Shown: positions 34,240 to 44,653 of the stretch, one piece after another
Layout: each line of letters begins with the position of its first letter
Numbering within the stretch: position 1 is the first letter of the stretch
NCBI GenBank assembly: GCA_022843405.1
Contig: JALHNQ010000002.1
Span: 84,040 to 148,039, forward strand
Length of the DNA stretch: 64,000 nt
Direction: 5' to 3'
Origin: Methylocystis sp.
GTDB lineage: Bacteria; Pseudomonadota; Alphaproteobacteria; Rhizobiales; Beijerinckiaceae
Program-made: the position numbers and the translations under genes
Notes under the pieces: generated by a model
What the model saw: the letters and a program-made list of their open reading frames with translations, nothing else
What the model was told of the DNA's origin: nothing
Database searches by the model: none

Positions 34240-37200
34240 ATGGCTGGCGTAAACCTTTCGCGCTGGGCCGTCCAACGGCCGACGCTGATGCTGTTTCTGA
34301 TGATCGCGATCAGTCTGACCGGCGTCTATTCATACATGCGACTGGGACGCGCCGAGGATCCTTCATTCACCATCAAGGTCGCCGTCGTCACGGCCTCCTG
34401 GCCAGGCGCGACGGCCACCGAGATACGCGACCAGGTCGCCGATCTGATGGAGAAGAAGCTTCAGGAGCTGCCCTTCCTCGACAAGATCGAGACCTATGCA
34501 AAGCCCGGCTTTCTGGCGATGCAGGTGACTTTCAAGGACACGACGCCGCCAAAGGACGTGCCGCAGCTCTTCTATCAGTTGCGCAAGAAGCTCGACGACA
34601 TCACGCCGACGCTTCCCGCCAGCGTGCGCGGCCCGCAAGTGAACGACGAATATGGCGACGTCGACACGGTGATGTATGCGGTTACAGGAGACGGCGCCGA
34701 CTATCATGTCCTCGACAAGGTGGTCCAGGCGCTGCGGCAACGGCTGCTCGCCGTCCAGGATGTGATCAAAGTCGACGTCTATGGCGGTCAGGGACGTCGC
34801 ATCTTTGTCGAATTCAGCGAGGCGAAGCTCGCGAGCCTGGCGATCCAGCCTCAGGCCGTCTTCGACTCGCTCTCCAAGCAGAACGCCATCAACGACGCTG
34901 GCGTTTTCGAAACGTCGTCGAACCGCGTGCGCGTCCAGGTGACGAGCGATCTCAAGGGCGCCGACGCGATCGCCGCGATTCCGATCGAAGCGAACGGCAA
35001 GGTGATCCGCCTCGGCGACATCGCCAATGTCTACGCCGGCTTCGAAGACCCGCCGAGTTTTCTCGCGCGCTTCAAGGGCCAGCCGGCGATCGTCGTCGGC
35101 GCCGTTATGGGCAAGGGCGCCAACGTCCTCAAATTCGGCGAGAACGTCGGCGCAGCGGTCGAGGAGATACGCGTCAAGACGCCAGTTGGCGTCGATATTG
35201 ATCAGATCGCCGATCAGCCGAAGGTCGTCGAGGAGGCGATCGGCGAATTCACCCGCTCCTTCCTGGAGGCTCTGGTGATCGTGCTCGGCGTCAGCTTTGT
35301 CTCGCTCGGCTTTCGGACCGGCATCGTCGTCGCGCTCTCCGTGCCTTTGGTGCTCGCCATCGTTTTCATCTTCATGGGGCCGCTCGGCATCGATCTCCAG
35401 CGCATCTCGCTTGGCGCGCTGATCATTGCGCTCGGTCTTCTCGTCGATGACGCGATCATCGCCGTTGAGATGATGATGGTGAAGATGGAGCAGGGCTTCA
35501 ATCGGATCAAAGCCGCGACCTTCGCCTGGGACTCGACGGCCTTTCCGATGCTGACCGGCACGCTCGTGACCGCCGCGGGGTTTCTGCCTGTCGGCTTCGC
35601 TAATTCCGGAGTCGGCGAATATACGGGTTCGATGTTCTGGGTATTGCTCGTCGCGCTGATCGCCTCATGGTTTGTCGCGGTGATGTTCACGCCCTATCTC
35701 GGCGTGAAATTGCTTCCCGATTTCGCCAAGATGCATCCGCATCGCGATCCGGACGAGATCTATCGGACGCCCTTTTATCGCTGGCTCCGCGCCGTCGTCA
35801 CCTGGGCGGTCGACTATCGCGGCGTGGTGATCGCTGGCGTGATCGGCGTTTTCGCGCTCGCTGTTTTCGGCTTCTTCGTCGTGCCGAAGCAGTTCTTCCC
35901 CTATGCAGAGCGCCTGGAGCTCTTCCTCCAGTTGCGCCTTCCCGAAGGTTCGTCCATCGGCGCGTCGCTCGAGGCCGCGAAACAGGCTGAGGCGCTCCTC
36001 AAGGACGATCCGGACGCGGCCCTCTACACGAGCTATGTCGGACAGGGTCCGCCGCGTTTCTGGCTCGGCCTCAATCCGCAGCTGCCAAACGAGGCCTATG
36101 CGGAAATCGTCATTGTCGCAAAGGATATCGCGGCGCGCGAGCGCTTGAAGAAGAAGCTGGAGACCGCCATCGCCAACGGCGCGCTGCCACAGGCGCGCGC
36201 GCGCGTCGATCGCTTCTATTACGGGCCGCCGGTGGGGTTTCCTGTGCAGTTTCGCGTGGTCGGCTCCGATCCGGCGACCGTCCGCGCCATCGCCTATCAG
36301 GTGCGCGACGTGATGCGCGGCGACGAGGGTGTCGATGATCCGCATCTCAACTGGAACGAGCAGACGCCGCGCGTGCGCCTCGTCATCGATCAGGATCGCG
36401 CGCGGCTCCTCGGGCTCACGCCGCAGGATGTGTCGAACAGGCTGTGTCTGGCGATTTCCGGCGTGACGATCACGACATTGCGCGATGGGATCGATCAGGT
36501 CGAAGTGGTCGCGCGCGCCATTCCTCAGGAGCGCGGCGATCTCTCGAGGATCGGCGACATGGTGATCTATGCGCGCGACGGCAAGGCGGTGACGGTCTCG
36601 CAGGTCGCGAAGATCGTCTACGACCACGAAGAGCCGATTTTCTGGCGGCGTAATCGCGACATGAGCATCACGGTGCGCTCAGGCGTCAAGGACGGCGTGC
36701 AGGCGCCGGATGCGACGATGCGCATCTGGCCGCAGCTTGCGCAGATTCGCGAGCATCTTCCCCCGGGCTATCGGATCGAAATCGGCGGCGCGATCGAGGA
36801 ATCTCAAAAAGGCAATGCGTCGATCTTCGCGGTGTTTCCGCTCGTCGGGCTCGTCATGCTGACCATCGTGATGTTCCAGTTGCAAAATTTCACCCGCGTC
36901 GCGCTCGTGATGATGAGCGCGCCGCTCGGCGTTATCGGCGCCTCGCTCGCGCTCAACCTCGCCCATGCGCCTTTCGGCTTCGTCGCGCTGCTCGGCCTCA
37001 TCGCGCTTTCCGGCATGGACATGCGCAATTCGATCATCCTTGTCGACCAGGTACGACAGGATCTCGAGCGCGGCGAGAAGTATCGAGAGGCGATCATCGG
37101 CGCGACAATTCGCCGGGTTCGGCCGGTCGCGCTGACGGCGCTCGCGGCGATCCTCGCGATGATTCCATTGTCTGGCTCAGCCTTTTGGGGACCGATGGCG

Positions 37201-37368
37201 CTCACCATCATGGGCGGGCTGTTCGTCGCCACTTTTCTCACCGTTCTATTTTTGCCGGCGCTTTACGCGACGTGGTTTCGCCGTCATCTTGGCGAGGGAC
37301 TGGCCGAATCCGATGGCGCGCGGGTCGAGACTTTGGCCCACGGGCTTGCGAGGGGAGCGGCCGAATGA
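34240..37368 (+). CDS. RND-family efflux permease (HAE1/AcrB-like)
   Basis: The 1042-residue protein has the RND layout: a first helix followed by a large periplasmic loop, a bundle with the proton-relay pair in LGLLVDDAIIAVEMMMVKME near residue 407, then a second loop and helices 8-12. The YSYMRLGRAEDPSFTIKVAVV start is typical of the branch related to multidrug and solvent pumps of this size. Substrate is unknown. It overlaps the regulator gene by four bases at its 3' end. Confidence 0.9.
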   Translation: MAGVNLSRWAVQRPTLMLFLMIAISLTGVYSYMRLGRAEDPSFTIKVAVVTASWPGATATEIRDQVADLMEKKLQELPFLDKIETYAKPGFLAMQVTFKDTTPPKDVPQLFYQLRKKLDDITPTLPASVRGPQVNDEYGDVDTVMYAVTGDGADYHVLDKVVQALRQRLLAVQDVIKVDVYGGQGRRIFVEFSEAKLASLAIQPQAVFDSLSKQNAINDAGVFETSSNRVRVQVTSDLKGADAIAAIPIEANGKVIRLGDIANVYAGFEDPPSFLARFKGQPAIVVGAVMGKGANVLKFGENVGAAVEEIRVKTPVGVDIDQIADQPKVVEEAIGEFTRSFLEALVIVLGVSFVSLGFRTGIVVALSVPLVLAIVFIFMGPLGIDLQRISLGALIIALGLLVDDAIIAVEMMMVKMEQGFNRIKAATFAWDSTAFPMLTGTLVTAAGFLPVGFANSGVGEYTGSMFWVLLVALIASWFVAVMFTPYLGVKLLPDFAKMHPHRDPDEIYRTPFYRWLRAVVTWAVDYRGVVIAGVIGVFALAVFGFFVVPKQFFPYAERLELFLQLRLPEGSSIGASLEAAKQAEALLKDDPDAALYTSYVGQGPPRFWLGLNPQLPNEAYAEIVIVAKDIAARERLKKKLETAIANGALPQARARVDRFYYGPPVGFPVQFRVVGSDPATVRAIAYQVRDVMRGDEGVDDPHLNWNEQTPRVRLVIDQDRARLLGLTPQDVSNRLCLAISGVTITTLRDGIDQVEVVARAIPQERGDLSRIGDMVIYARDGKAVTVSQVAKIVYDHEEPIFWRRNRDMSITVRSGVKDGVQAPDATMRIWPQLAQIREHLPPGYRIEIGGAIEESQKGNASIFAVFPLVGLVMLTIVMFQLQNFTRVALVMMSAPLGVIGASLALNLAHAPFGFVALLGLIALSGMDMRNSIILVDQVRQDLERGEKYREAIIGATIRRVRPVALTALAAILAMIPLSGSAFWGPMALTIMGGLFVATFLTVLFLPALYATWFRRHLGEGLAESDGARVETLAHGLARGAAE

Positions 37369-38009
37369 GCTTAGTGAGCGCGCGCGCGCAGAACATGCGC
37401 GAAATTGAGCAGCGCGAGAGAATCATCGCCACGGCCGAACGCCTGTTCCGCGAGATCGGCTTCCAAAAAACGACGGTCGCGGACATCGCCCGCGAATTGC
37501 GAATGTCGCCGGCCAATGTCTATCGATTCTTTAGCGCCAAGTCGGAAATCAACGCCGCCGTCGCGCGGCAGTTGATGAGCGAAGTCGAACAGGCGGCGCA
37601 GGGCATCGCGCGTGGGCTAGGCTCGGCGGCGGAGCGGCTGCGCGCGCTCATCCTGTCGAATGAGTCGATGAACGCCGCGCGCTACGTCGCCGATCGCAAG
37701 CTTCACGACATGGTGGAAGCGGCGCTCATCGAGAATTGGCCGATCATTTCGGAGCATATCGACCGGATCGACGCCGCGATCGAGGAGGTCATTCGATCGG
37801 GCATGGACGCCGGCGAATTCGTCAAAGGCGACGCGCAGCTTGCGGCGCGCCTCGTGCATACAGCCTGCATTCGCTACTGCCATCCGCGATTGATGGTGGA
37901 ATGCGCCGATCGGCCGATTCCAACAAGCGCCCAAATGGTCGAATTTTGCATTGCAGCGTTGCGCGGGGGCCGTTGCGATCTCGGTCCTTCGGCGGCTTTG
38001 CCGCGCTAG
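37365..38009 (+). CDS. TetR/AcrR-family repressor of the efflux operon
   Basis: The 214-residue protein has an N-terminal HTH: ATAERLFREIGFQKTTVADIA, then MSPANVYRFFSAKSEI. The C-terminal ligand-binding helices resemble those of TetR proteins with a TetR_C_7-like domain. The start ATG overlaps the permease stop as ATGA, so pump and repressor are coupled. It is expected to bind the palindrome ahead of the adaptor gene. Its TAG stop codon is the first CTAG of repeat copy C. Confidence 0.88.
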   Translation: MSLVSARAQNMREIEQRERIIATAERLFREIGFQKTTVADIARELRMSPANVYRFFSAKSEINAAVARQLMSEVEQAAQGIARGLGSAAERLRALILSNESMNAARYVADRKLHDMVEAALIENWPIISEHIDRIDAAIEEVIRSGMDAGEFVKGDAQLAARLVHTACIRYCHPRLMVECADRPIPTSAQMVEFCIAALRGGRCDLGPSAALPR

Positions 38010-38125
38010 TTCACGCTGCATTTGGGCGCAATCGCAAAGATGCAGATGACTTGATCGATTCCAAGAGTGTAGAGCGCCCTTGAAGCGAAATGCCGGGCTC
38101 GGCTTTTTTGCGCGCCGCGCTCGAG
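38006..38125. repeat. CTAG-bounded palindromic repeat, copy C (degenerate)
   Basis: It has the same orientation and order as copy A, beginning CTAGTTCACGCTGCATTTGG. The right arm of the first hairpin is damaged (CGCAAAGATGCAG) and the right end reads CTCGAG instead of CTAG. It is the most diverged of the three copies and provides the stop codon of the TetR gene. Confidence 0.8.
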
Positions 38126-38230
38126 CGCAATTCGATCTATACCTTCGGCCCAGTCCACGTATAATGATCGACCTGGTTAATCACGCGCGGCTGTGACGTC
38201 GCGCAATGGCAAGAGAACAGCGGACGGTCG

Positions 38231-39055
38231 ATGAAGGTCACTCTGGTTCAAATGAATTCGGTTGGCGACAAGGCCCTGAACCTCGCCAATGCGCGCGCCC
38301 TGATCGAGCGCGCTGTCGTTCAGGAGCGTCCGGACTGGATTTGCTTGCCGGAAGTGTTCGATTTCATCGGCGGCTCGCGCGCCGAGAAGATGGCGGCGGC
38401 TGAAGAACTACCCGGCGGCCCGGCTTATGAGATGTGCCGGACTCTCGCGCGCGAGCATAAGGTCTTCATTCACGCCGGCTCGATTCTCGAAAAGGCGCCC
38501 GGCGAGGAGCGGCTGCACAACACCAGCGTCGCCTTCAATCGCGAGGGCGAAGAAGTGGCGCGCTACCGCAAGATCCACATGTTCGACATCACCGCGCCGG
38601 ATGGCGCGAAATATCACGAGAGCGCCGCGTTCAAGCCCGGCGATTCCGTCGTCACCTATGATTGCGAGGGCCTCACCGTCGGCTGCGCCATCTGTTACGA
38701 TCTGCGCTTCTCATATCTTTTCCAGGCGCTCGCGGAAAAGGGGGTCGATATCGTCGCCTTGCCGGCCGCATTCACGCTGGTGACCGGCAAGGATCATTGG
38801 GAAGTACTGTGCCGGGCGCGCGCCATCGAAATGCAGGCCTATCTCTGCGCCCCGGCGCAGACCGGTGCCCATAAAGCCGGGCATGAGACGCGCTTCACTT
38901 ACGGGAATTCGCTGATCGCCGATCCTTGGGGGCATGTCGTCGCGAAGGCCTCGGAAGGGCCGGGGCTCGTGTCGTCCTATGTCGACGTCGACCGCATTCG
39001 CAAGGTGCGCGCCATGATTCCGGTGGCGCAACATAAGGTGAAATTGGTGGTTTGA
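38231..39055 (+). CDS. Nitrilase-superfamily carbon-nitrogen hydrolase
   Basis: The 274-residue protein has the Glu-Lys-Cys triad: CLPEVFDF near residue 40, ARYRKIHMFDI near 117, and GCAICYDLRFSYLFQ near 153. KYHESAAFKPGD, following the Lys motif, is typical of the Nit1/Nit2-like branch, which includes omega-amidases and deaminated-glutathione amidase. A housekeeping metabolite-repair role is plausible. Neighbours give no further clue; it appears monocistronic. Confidence 0.85.
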   Translation: MKVTLVQMNSVGDKALNLANARALIERAVVQERPDWICLPEVFDFIGGSRAEKMAAAEELPGGPAYEMCRTLAREHKVFIHAGSILEKAPGEERLHNTSVAFNREGEEVARYRKIHMFDITAPDGAKYHESAAFKPGDSVVTYDCEGLTVGCAICYDLRFSYLFQALAEKGVDIVALPAAFTLVTGKDHWEVLCRARAIEMQAYLCAPAQTGAHKAGHETRFTYGNSLIADPWGHVVAKASEGPGLVSSYVDVDRIRKVRAMIPVAQHKVKLVV

Positions 39056-39265
39056 CCGGATCGATTTTGTCCCAACGCGGCGTCGCGGGCCGTCTCGCCG
39101 GCCGCCGACAGAACTCTTGACTGTCCTTGCAAATGGGTAATTTATGCATACTATCTCAACCGGGACGCAGCGCCCGTTTATTGCTAGTGACGATTGCCAG
39201 AAGCTTCGAGGGGGAGTTGTGTTCGGCCCATTCCCGATAAAGCGAGCATTGGGCGCTTTGTTCGC

Positions 39266-39598
39266 ATGGTAAGGAGAACTGCTCCCGGCAGCACCTTGAC
39301 GCGTGCCGCTTTGCGAGAAGCCGTGTACGGCTGCTGTCCTTCTCTTTCCCGCTCGGAAGCCCGCAAGATATTGGACGCGACCTTCGATGAGATCAGCGAA
39401 GCTTTGCTGCGCGGCGAATCCGTAAAGCTTCGGTCCTTCGGGACCTTTAACGTGCGCGCCAAGCGGGAGCGCATCGGCCGCAATCCGAAAACTGGCGTCG
39501 AGGCCACGATTACGCCGCGCCGGGTGCTGACCTTCAAGGCTTCGCCCGTGCTCGTCGCGCATGTCAACGGGGATGCGGTCATTCCTGAAGAGGACTGA
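39266..39598 (+). CDS. HU/IHF-family DNA-binding protein (IHF-alpha-like, divergent)
   Basis: The 110-residue protein has the HU/IHF fold: STLTRAALREAVYGCCPSLS at the start, VKLRSFGTFNVRAKRERIGRN with the conserved Gly-Thr-Phe turn, and the arm GRNPKTGVEATITPRRVLTF. It resembles the alpha subunit of integration host factor, but its N-terminal half diverges from usual ihfA. It may be a paralogue. The start is uncertain: this ATG lacks a clear ribosome site, and a TTG at 39194 would add 24 residues. Confidence 0.75.
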   Translation: MVRRTAPGSTLTRAALREAVYGCCPSLSRSEARKILDATFDEISEALLRGESVKLRSFGTFNVRAKRERIGRNPKTGVEATITPRRVLTFKASPVLVAHVNGDAVIPEED

Positions 39599-39681
39599 TT
39601 CCTCTATCATGGGAATCAGACGGTCGTCGTCGGCGATGCGTTCGCGGCGGGCCGAGCGGCTTCTCATATCCAAGGTGAACG

Positions 39682-41781
39682 ATGCAGAAATTGAGCGTGG
39701 CGGTCGCCGTCTTCGCGGCGCTTACCGCGTTGGTCGGCGCCCACAAGGGCGACTCCAGTCTGTTTGTCCTGGCCGCCGCCTCGGCGCTCTGCGCCTATAC
39801 GACGTGGCGTGCCGTAGACATGTCGAGCTTCCTGAAAATCTTCGCCTGCATATTTTCGACCGAGACCATCGTCTTCGGTCTCATCGGCCTTACGCAGGCC
39901 GAGGGCTTGTGGCCCGAGTCGCTGAAGGACTATGCGCCGCCCGAGACCATGCCGCTGACCGTCGCGGTGTTTTCGATCATTGTCTACGCGGTTTCCCACA
40001 TCCCCGTCATTCGGGAGATGACGCGCATCGCCGATCTCTATTTCGATACGCGCGAGCGCGGTCAGGGGCGCGTCTGGCCGTTCCAGCCGTTTGCGGCGCG
40101 AGAAAGCGCCATCGCCGTCGCCATGGTGATCGTGCTGGTGCTTCTTAATCAAGGACAAGTCGGCATCACCGTGCGTCTGTCCTTTTTCAATCGCGACTGG
40201 TTCAACGCCATTCAGGAGAAGAACGCCGCGGAGTTCTGGCGGCAGCTGCTGCTGGTCTTCACGCCATGGGCGTTCGTTTACGTCGTCTCCCTGATCATCG
40301 AATTCGTTTTGCAGTCCATGCTGATCATCCGCTGGCGCCGGTGGCTGACCGAACATTACATCGAGCGCTGGCTTGGCGCACATGCCCATTACGGCATGGC
40401 GCTCGCGGGCGGCGGCGCCGACAATCCGGATCAGCGCATCGCCGAAGACGTCAATCGATTCATCAGCGGCGCGGAGGAAGGCTACGGCATTTACACCTAT
40501 TCGATCCTGCTGATCGCCACCTTAAGCTCGCTCGTGTCCTTCGCCTATGTGCTGTGGGACTTGTCGGGCAATTACCCGCTGCCTGGAACTGACATTTATA
40601 TTCCTGGCTTTCTCTTCTGGGTGGTGCTGCTCTATGCGGTCGTGGGAACGCTGGTGACGCATCTGATCGGCCGCTCTCTCACCGGGCTCTACTTCGATCG
40701 GCAGAGGCGCGAAGCCGATTTCCGCTTCTCGCTGGCGCGGCTGCGCGAATATAGCGAGCAGATCGCGCTGCTTGGCGGCGAACCCGCCGAGCGCGGTTCT
40801 CTGCTCCGGCGCTTCGCCGGCATTATCGTCAACTATCTGGCGATCGTTCAGAAGCGCAAGGAGCTGATGGCGTTCACCTCGACCTATGGTCAACTGTCGC
40901 CGATCATTCCTTATGTGATCACGGCGCCCTTCTATTTCGCCGGCCGCATCCAGCTCGGCGTCATGACGCAGACGGCGAGCGCCTTCGGGCGGGTCGAGAG
41001 CGCGCTCACCTTCTTCATCAATTACTACACGTCGCTCGCCAATTTTAAGTCGGTGCTGGATCGGTTGTCGTCGTTCGACCACGCCATCGAGACGGCGCGC
41101 TCGAAAATGTCGGCGACGCAGATCGTCTCGCCGACGGATGGCGCGGATATCCGCCTGCGCGCATTGACGCTGGCGTTGCCCGACGGCCGCACAATCGTGA
41201 CGGCGGACGATCTGACGCTCGCCGCCGGCCAGTCGGCGCTGCTCACCGGCCCGTCAGGTTCGGGCAAGTCGACGCTGTTTCGCGCCATCGCCGGCATATG
41301 GCCCTACGGCTGTGGCGACATACTGACGCCGCGCGGCGCGAAAGTGATGCTCGCGCCGCAACGACCCTATATTCCGATGGGCGCACTGGCCGAAGCGATC
41401 GTCTATCCCGGCCATATCCGCGACTACTCGCGCGCCGACATGCAGGAGGCCTTGCGCGCCGCGCGGCTCGCGCCATTCGTGGAGCGCCTTGACGAAGAGA
41501 ACAACTGGGCGCAGCGCCTTTCTGGCGGCGAGCAGCAGCGCGTCGCCATCGCCCGCGCGCTTCTCGCCAAGCCGGATTGGCTTTTCCTCGACGAAGCGAC
41601 CTCGGCGCTCGACGAGCAACTCGAAGAAGACATTTACGCCACGCTGCGCGAGCGGCTGCCGCGCACGACGATTGTCTCGATCGGCCACCGCTCCACGCTG
41701 CTCGCCTTCCACGACCGACACATCGTCATGGAGCCGGCGCCCGGCGGCGTCTTTAGCCCGCGCGACAAGGTGCACGCGTGA
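39682..41781 (+). CDS. SbmA/BacA-like ABC transporter with fused ATPase
   Basis: The 699-residue protein has several N-terminal membrane segments, then an SbmA/BacA-like core ([47 protein letters not shown]) characteristic of the YddA/ABC-D type. A C-terminal ATPase follows with Walker [14 protein letters not shown], signature [15 protein letters not shown] and Walker [12 protein letters not shown]. Relatives move peptides or very-long-chain fatty acids across the inner membrane. Its stop overlaps the rlmE GTG. Confidence 0.85.
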   Translation: MQKLSVAVAVFAALTALVGAHKGDSSLFVLAAASALCAYTTWRAVDMSSFLKIFACIFSTETIVFGLIGLTQAEGLWPESLKDYAPPETMPLTVAVFSIIVYAVSHIPVIREMTRIADLYFDTRERGQGRVWPFQPFAARESAIAVAMVIVLVLLNQGQVGITVRLSFFNRDWFNAIQEKNAAEFWRQLLLVFTPWAFVYVVSLIIEFVLQSMLIIRWRRWLTEHYIERWLGAHAHYGMALAGGGADNPDQRIAEDVNRFISGAEEGYGIYTYSILLIATLSSLVSFAYVLWDLSGNYPLPGTDIYIPGFLFWVVLLYAVVGTLVTHLIGRSLTGLYFDRQRREADFRFSLARLREYSEQIALLGGEPAERGSLLRRFAGIIVNYLAIVQKRKELMAFTSTYGQLSPIIPYVITAPFYFAGRIQLGVMTQTASAFGRVESALTFFINYYTSLANFKSVLDRLSSFDHAIETARSKMSATQIVSPTDGADIRLRALTLALPDGRTIVTADDLTLAAGQSALLTGPSGSGKSTLFRAIAGIWPYGCGDILTPRGAKVMLAPQRPYIPMGALAEAIVYPGHIRDYSRADMQEALRAARLAPFVERLDEENNWAQRLSGGEQQRVAIARALLAKPDWLFLDEATSALDEQLEEDIYATLRERLPRTTIVSIGHRSTLLAFHDRHIVMEPAPGGVFSPRDKVHA

Positions 41782-42470
41782 CGAAAGAGTCGGGGCGCGA
41801 AGGCGGACGGTCGCTCAAGACGCGGGTCAAGACCGCGCGCAAGCGCTCGCTCTCGTCGACGCTGTGGCTGGAGCGCCAGCTCAATGATCCTTACGTCGCG
41901 CGCGCCAAACGCGAGGGCTACCGCTCGCGCGCCGCCTATAAGCTCATCGAGATGGACGACCGCTACCATCTCCTAAAGCCAGGCGGCCGCATCGTCGATC
42001 TCGGCGCCGCGCCCGGCGGCTGGTCACAGCTCGCCGCCGCGCGGGTGAAGGCGAAGGAAGGGAAGGGCAAGGTCGTCGCGGTCGATCTTCTCGATATGGA
42101 GCCGATCGCCGGCGTCGCATTTGCGGTGAAGGACTTCAACGACGCGGACGCGCCGGAATTCATCAGGACGATGCTCGGCGGCGAGGCCGACGGCGTGATG
42201 TCGGATATGGCCGCGAACGCCATCGGCCACAGGCCGACGGACCATTTGCGCATCGTCGCGCTCGCCGAGCTTGCCGCCGACTTCGCCTGCGACGTGCTGG
42301 CGGAAGGCGGCTTCTTCGTCGCAAAGGTTCTGCAAGGCGGCACGGAAGGCCAGCTGCTCGCGCGGCTCAAGCGCGATTTTTCGACCGTGCGCCATGTGAA
42401 GCCCGCCGCGAGCCGGGCGGATTCCGCCGAACTCTATGTGCTGGCGACGGGGTTTAGGGGAAGGCGCTAA
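41778..42470 (+). CDS. rlmE: 23S rRNA (uridine-2'-O-)-methyltransferase RlmE (FtsJ)
   Basis: The 230-residue SAM enzyme has [16 protein letters not shown] with the first catalytic Lys, [31 protein letters not shown] with the catalytic Asp, [11 protein letters not shown] with the second Lys, and [11 protein letters not shown] with the Glu. It methylates U2552 of 23S rRNA. It starts at a GTG overlapping the ABC transporter stop. Confidence 0.94.
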   Translation: MTKESGREGGRSLKTRVKTARKRSLSSTLWLERQLNDPYVARAKREGYRSRAAYKLIEMDDRYHLLKPGGRIVDLGAAPGGWSQLAAARVKAKEGKGKVVAVDLLDMEPIAGVAFAVKDFNDADAPEFIRTMLGGEADGVMSDMAANAIGHRPTDHLRIVALAELAADFACDVLAEGGFFVAKVLQGGTEGQLLARLKRDFSTVRHVKPAASRADSAELYVLATGFRGRR

Positions 42471-42475
42471 CCAGC

Positions 42476-43867
42476 TTAGCGTTTCGGCGCCCTGCGTCCC
42501 ACCAGCTCCGCGCCCGCGTTAGGCGCAAGCCTCAGGAATTGCGTGACGGCGGTCACGGAGATCGCCGCGACGACAAGAAAAGCCGGCGTGAAGTCCGCCG
42601 CCTGCAGCGCGCCGCCGCCGCGCAACGCGCGCGCCGCCTCCAGCGCCGCGGCGCCGATGGCGACGCCCGTCGACAGCGACAATTGCTGCGCGACGGAGGC
42701 AAAGCTCGTCGCGCGGCTCATCGCGTCCTGGTCGACGTCGGCATAGGCGAGGGCGTTGAGCGCGGTGAACTCCAGCGAGCGGAAGAAGCCGCCGACGAGC
42801 AGCGCGCCCATGATGAGTAGATGCGGGGTCGTCACGGTGAAAGCGGCGTTGAGGGCGAGAAAGGCGGCGGAGAGGAGCGCATTAATGATCAGCACCCGCC
42901 GGAAGCCGAAAATCCGCAGGATCGGCTGGGCGGTGGTCTTCATCGCGATTGCGCCCGCCGCGGACACGAAAGTCAGCAGTCCCGCCTCATAAGCGGAAAG
43001 TCCGAATCCCGCCTGCAGCAGGAGCGGCAGCAGGAAAGGCGTTGCGCCCAGTCCGATGCGAAACAGGAAGCCGCCGAAGACCGCCGCGCGAAATGTCGGA
43101 ATCTGCAACAGGTCGAGATCGACGATCGGATAGGGCGTGCGCTTGGCGTGGCGGACATAGGCGAAGAGCGCCGCCGCGCCCAGCGCGACGATCAGCACGA
43201 CGACCGGCGCCGGCGCGAAGCCGCGTCCGGCGATGGTGAAGCCGAAGACGAGGCAGGAGAGGCCGACGCCCGATAGTATCGCGCCGGCGATGTCGAGCGG
43301 CGGCGTCCATTCCTCGCGCAGATCCGGAATATAGCGCGTGACGAGCATGACGCCGAGCACGCCGATCGGCACATTGATCCAGAAGATGTAGCGCCAGTGA
43401 AAATAGGTCGCGATGAAGCCGCCGATGGGCGGACCGATCATCGGCCCGATCAGCGCCGGAATGGTGAGATAGGCCATGGCGCGCACGAGGTCCTGGCGGG
43501 CTGCGGTGCGCAGCAGCACCAGCCGCCCGACCGGCGTCATCATCGCGCCGCCGAGCCCCTGCACGATCCGAAATACGACGATCGCACCGAGCGAATTTGA
43601 GAGTCCGCAAAGAATCGAGCCAAAGGTGAAGACGATGATCGCGGCGCGAAAGACGCGCCGCGCGCCGAAGCGATCGGCGGCCCAGCCGGACAGCGGGATG
43701 AACACCGCGAGCGAGAGAAGATAAGAGGTCAGCGCGAGTTTCAGCGCCACCGGATCTTCGTGAAGATCGGCCGCCATCGCCGGCAGCGCGGTCGCCAGCA
43801 CCGTGCCGTCGAGCTGCTCCATGAACAGCGCGGTGGCGATGATGAGCGGCGTGACGAAATAGGACAA
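42476..43867 (-). CDS. MFS drug transporter, DHA2 (EmrB/QacA) type
   Basis: The 463-residue protein shows many hydrophobic segments and the MFS motifs LDGTVLATALPAMAADL (motif D1), GWAADRFGARRVFRAA (motif A) and RIVQGLGGAMMTPVGRLVLL (motif C region). HWRYIFWINVPIGVLG is the hallmark of the 14-helix DHA2 group. It probably exports drugs or other toxic organics by proton antiport. The start is a TTG ahead of SYFVTPL; no adaptor gene accompanies it. Confidence 0.87.
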   Translation of the reverse strand: MSYFVTPLIIATALFMEQLDGTVLATALPAMAADLHEDPVALKLALTSYLLSLAVFIPLSGWAADRFGARRVFRAAIIVFTFGSILCGLSNSLGAIVVFRIVQGLGGAMMTPVGRLVLLRTAARQDLVRAMAYLTIPALIGPMIGPPIGGFIATYFHWRYIFWINVPIGVLGVMLVTRYIPDLREEWTPPLDIAGAILSGVGLSCLVFGFTIAGRGFAPAPVVVLIVALGAAALFAYVRHAKRTPYPIVDLDLLQIPTFRAAVFGGFLFRIGLGATPFLLPLLLQAGFGLSAYEAGLLTFVSAAGAIAMKTTAQPILRIFGFRRVLIINALLSAAFLALNAAFTVTTPHLLIMGALLVGGFFRSLEFTALNALAYADVDQDAMSRATSFASVAQQLSLSTGVAIGAAALEAARALRGGGALQAADFTPAFLVVAAISVTAVTQFLRLAPNAGAELVGRRAPKR

Positions 43868-43927
43868 GCGCTCAGCCCGTTCCCAAGCGCATGGCGTCAG
43901 CCTCGACGATTATGGCGGCGCTTGGCG

Positions 43928-44653
43928 TCAAAGGAGCTTCAGCCCTCTGAAACTGGAATGGCCATGACGGCCGACGATGAGATGATCATGGACCGTAATG
44001 CCGAAGGGCTGCGCGATCGCGGCGATGTCCTTGGTCATGCGTATGTCCGCGGCTGACGGCGTCGGATCGCCGGAAGGGTGGTTATGCGCCAAGATGAGCG
44101 CGCTCGCGCCGAGCTCCAGCGCGCGTCTGACGATTTCGCGCGGATAGACCGGCGTATGGTCGATCGTTCCGACCCCCTGGACCTCATCGGCGATCAGCGC
44201 GTTACGCTTGTCGAGAAACAGGATGCGGAACTCCTCCCGCTCGGCGAAGGCCATCGCCGTTCGACAATAGTCGAGCACCTCCATGAAGGAAGAAAGAACG
44301 GGACGCTTCTGCAAGGCGCCGCGGGCCAGGCGCTTCGCCGCGGCCTCGACAAGCTTGATTTCGACGATCGCCGCTTCGCTGAGCCCTTCGACTTCACGCA
44401 GCCGCTCCGGCCGCGCCGCTACGGTTTCGGCGTAGGAGCCGAAGCGCGCGATCAAGGCCTTGGCGAGCGGCTTCACGTCGCGTCGGGCGATGGCGCGAAA
44501 CAACAGCAGCTCCAGCATCTCGTAATCGGCGAGCGCCGCCTCGCCCGCGTCCATGAAACGATCGCGCAGACGCTGCCGGTGACCGTGAAAATGCGGCGCA
44601 GATTCGCGCAGGCCCGAGCCTTCGCCTGATGCGGCGTCAGCCGCCTTCTTCAT
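43928..44653 (-). CDS. radC: RadC-family JAB-domain protein
   Basis: The 241-residue protein has a helix-hairpin-helix-like N-terminal part ([34 protein letters not shown]). The C-terminal JAB/MPN+ domain shows the metal motif [20 protein letters not shown] and the Glu of [12 protein letters not shown]. RadC's cellular role is still unclear; the historical link to DNA repair is disputed. It overlaps the map stop by four bases. Confidence 0.9.
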   Translation of the reverse strand: MKKAADAASGEGSGLRESAPHFHGHRQRLRDRFMDAGEAALADYEMLELLLFRAIARRDVKPLAKALIARFGSYAETVAARPERLREVEGLSEAAIVEIKLVEAAAKRLARGALQKRPVLSSFMEVLDYCRTAMAFAEREEFRILFLDKRNALIADEVQGVGTIDHTPVYPREIVRRALELGASALILAHNHPSGDPTPSAADIRMTKDIAAIAQPFGITVHDHLIVGRHGHSSFRGLKLL

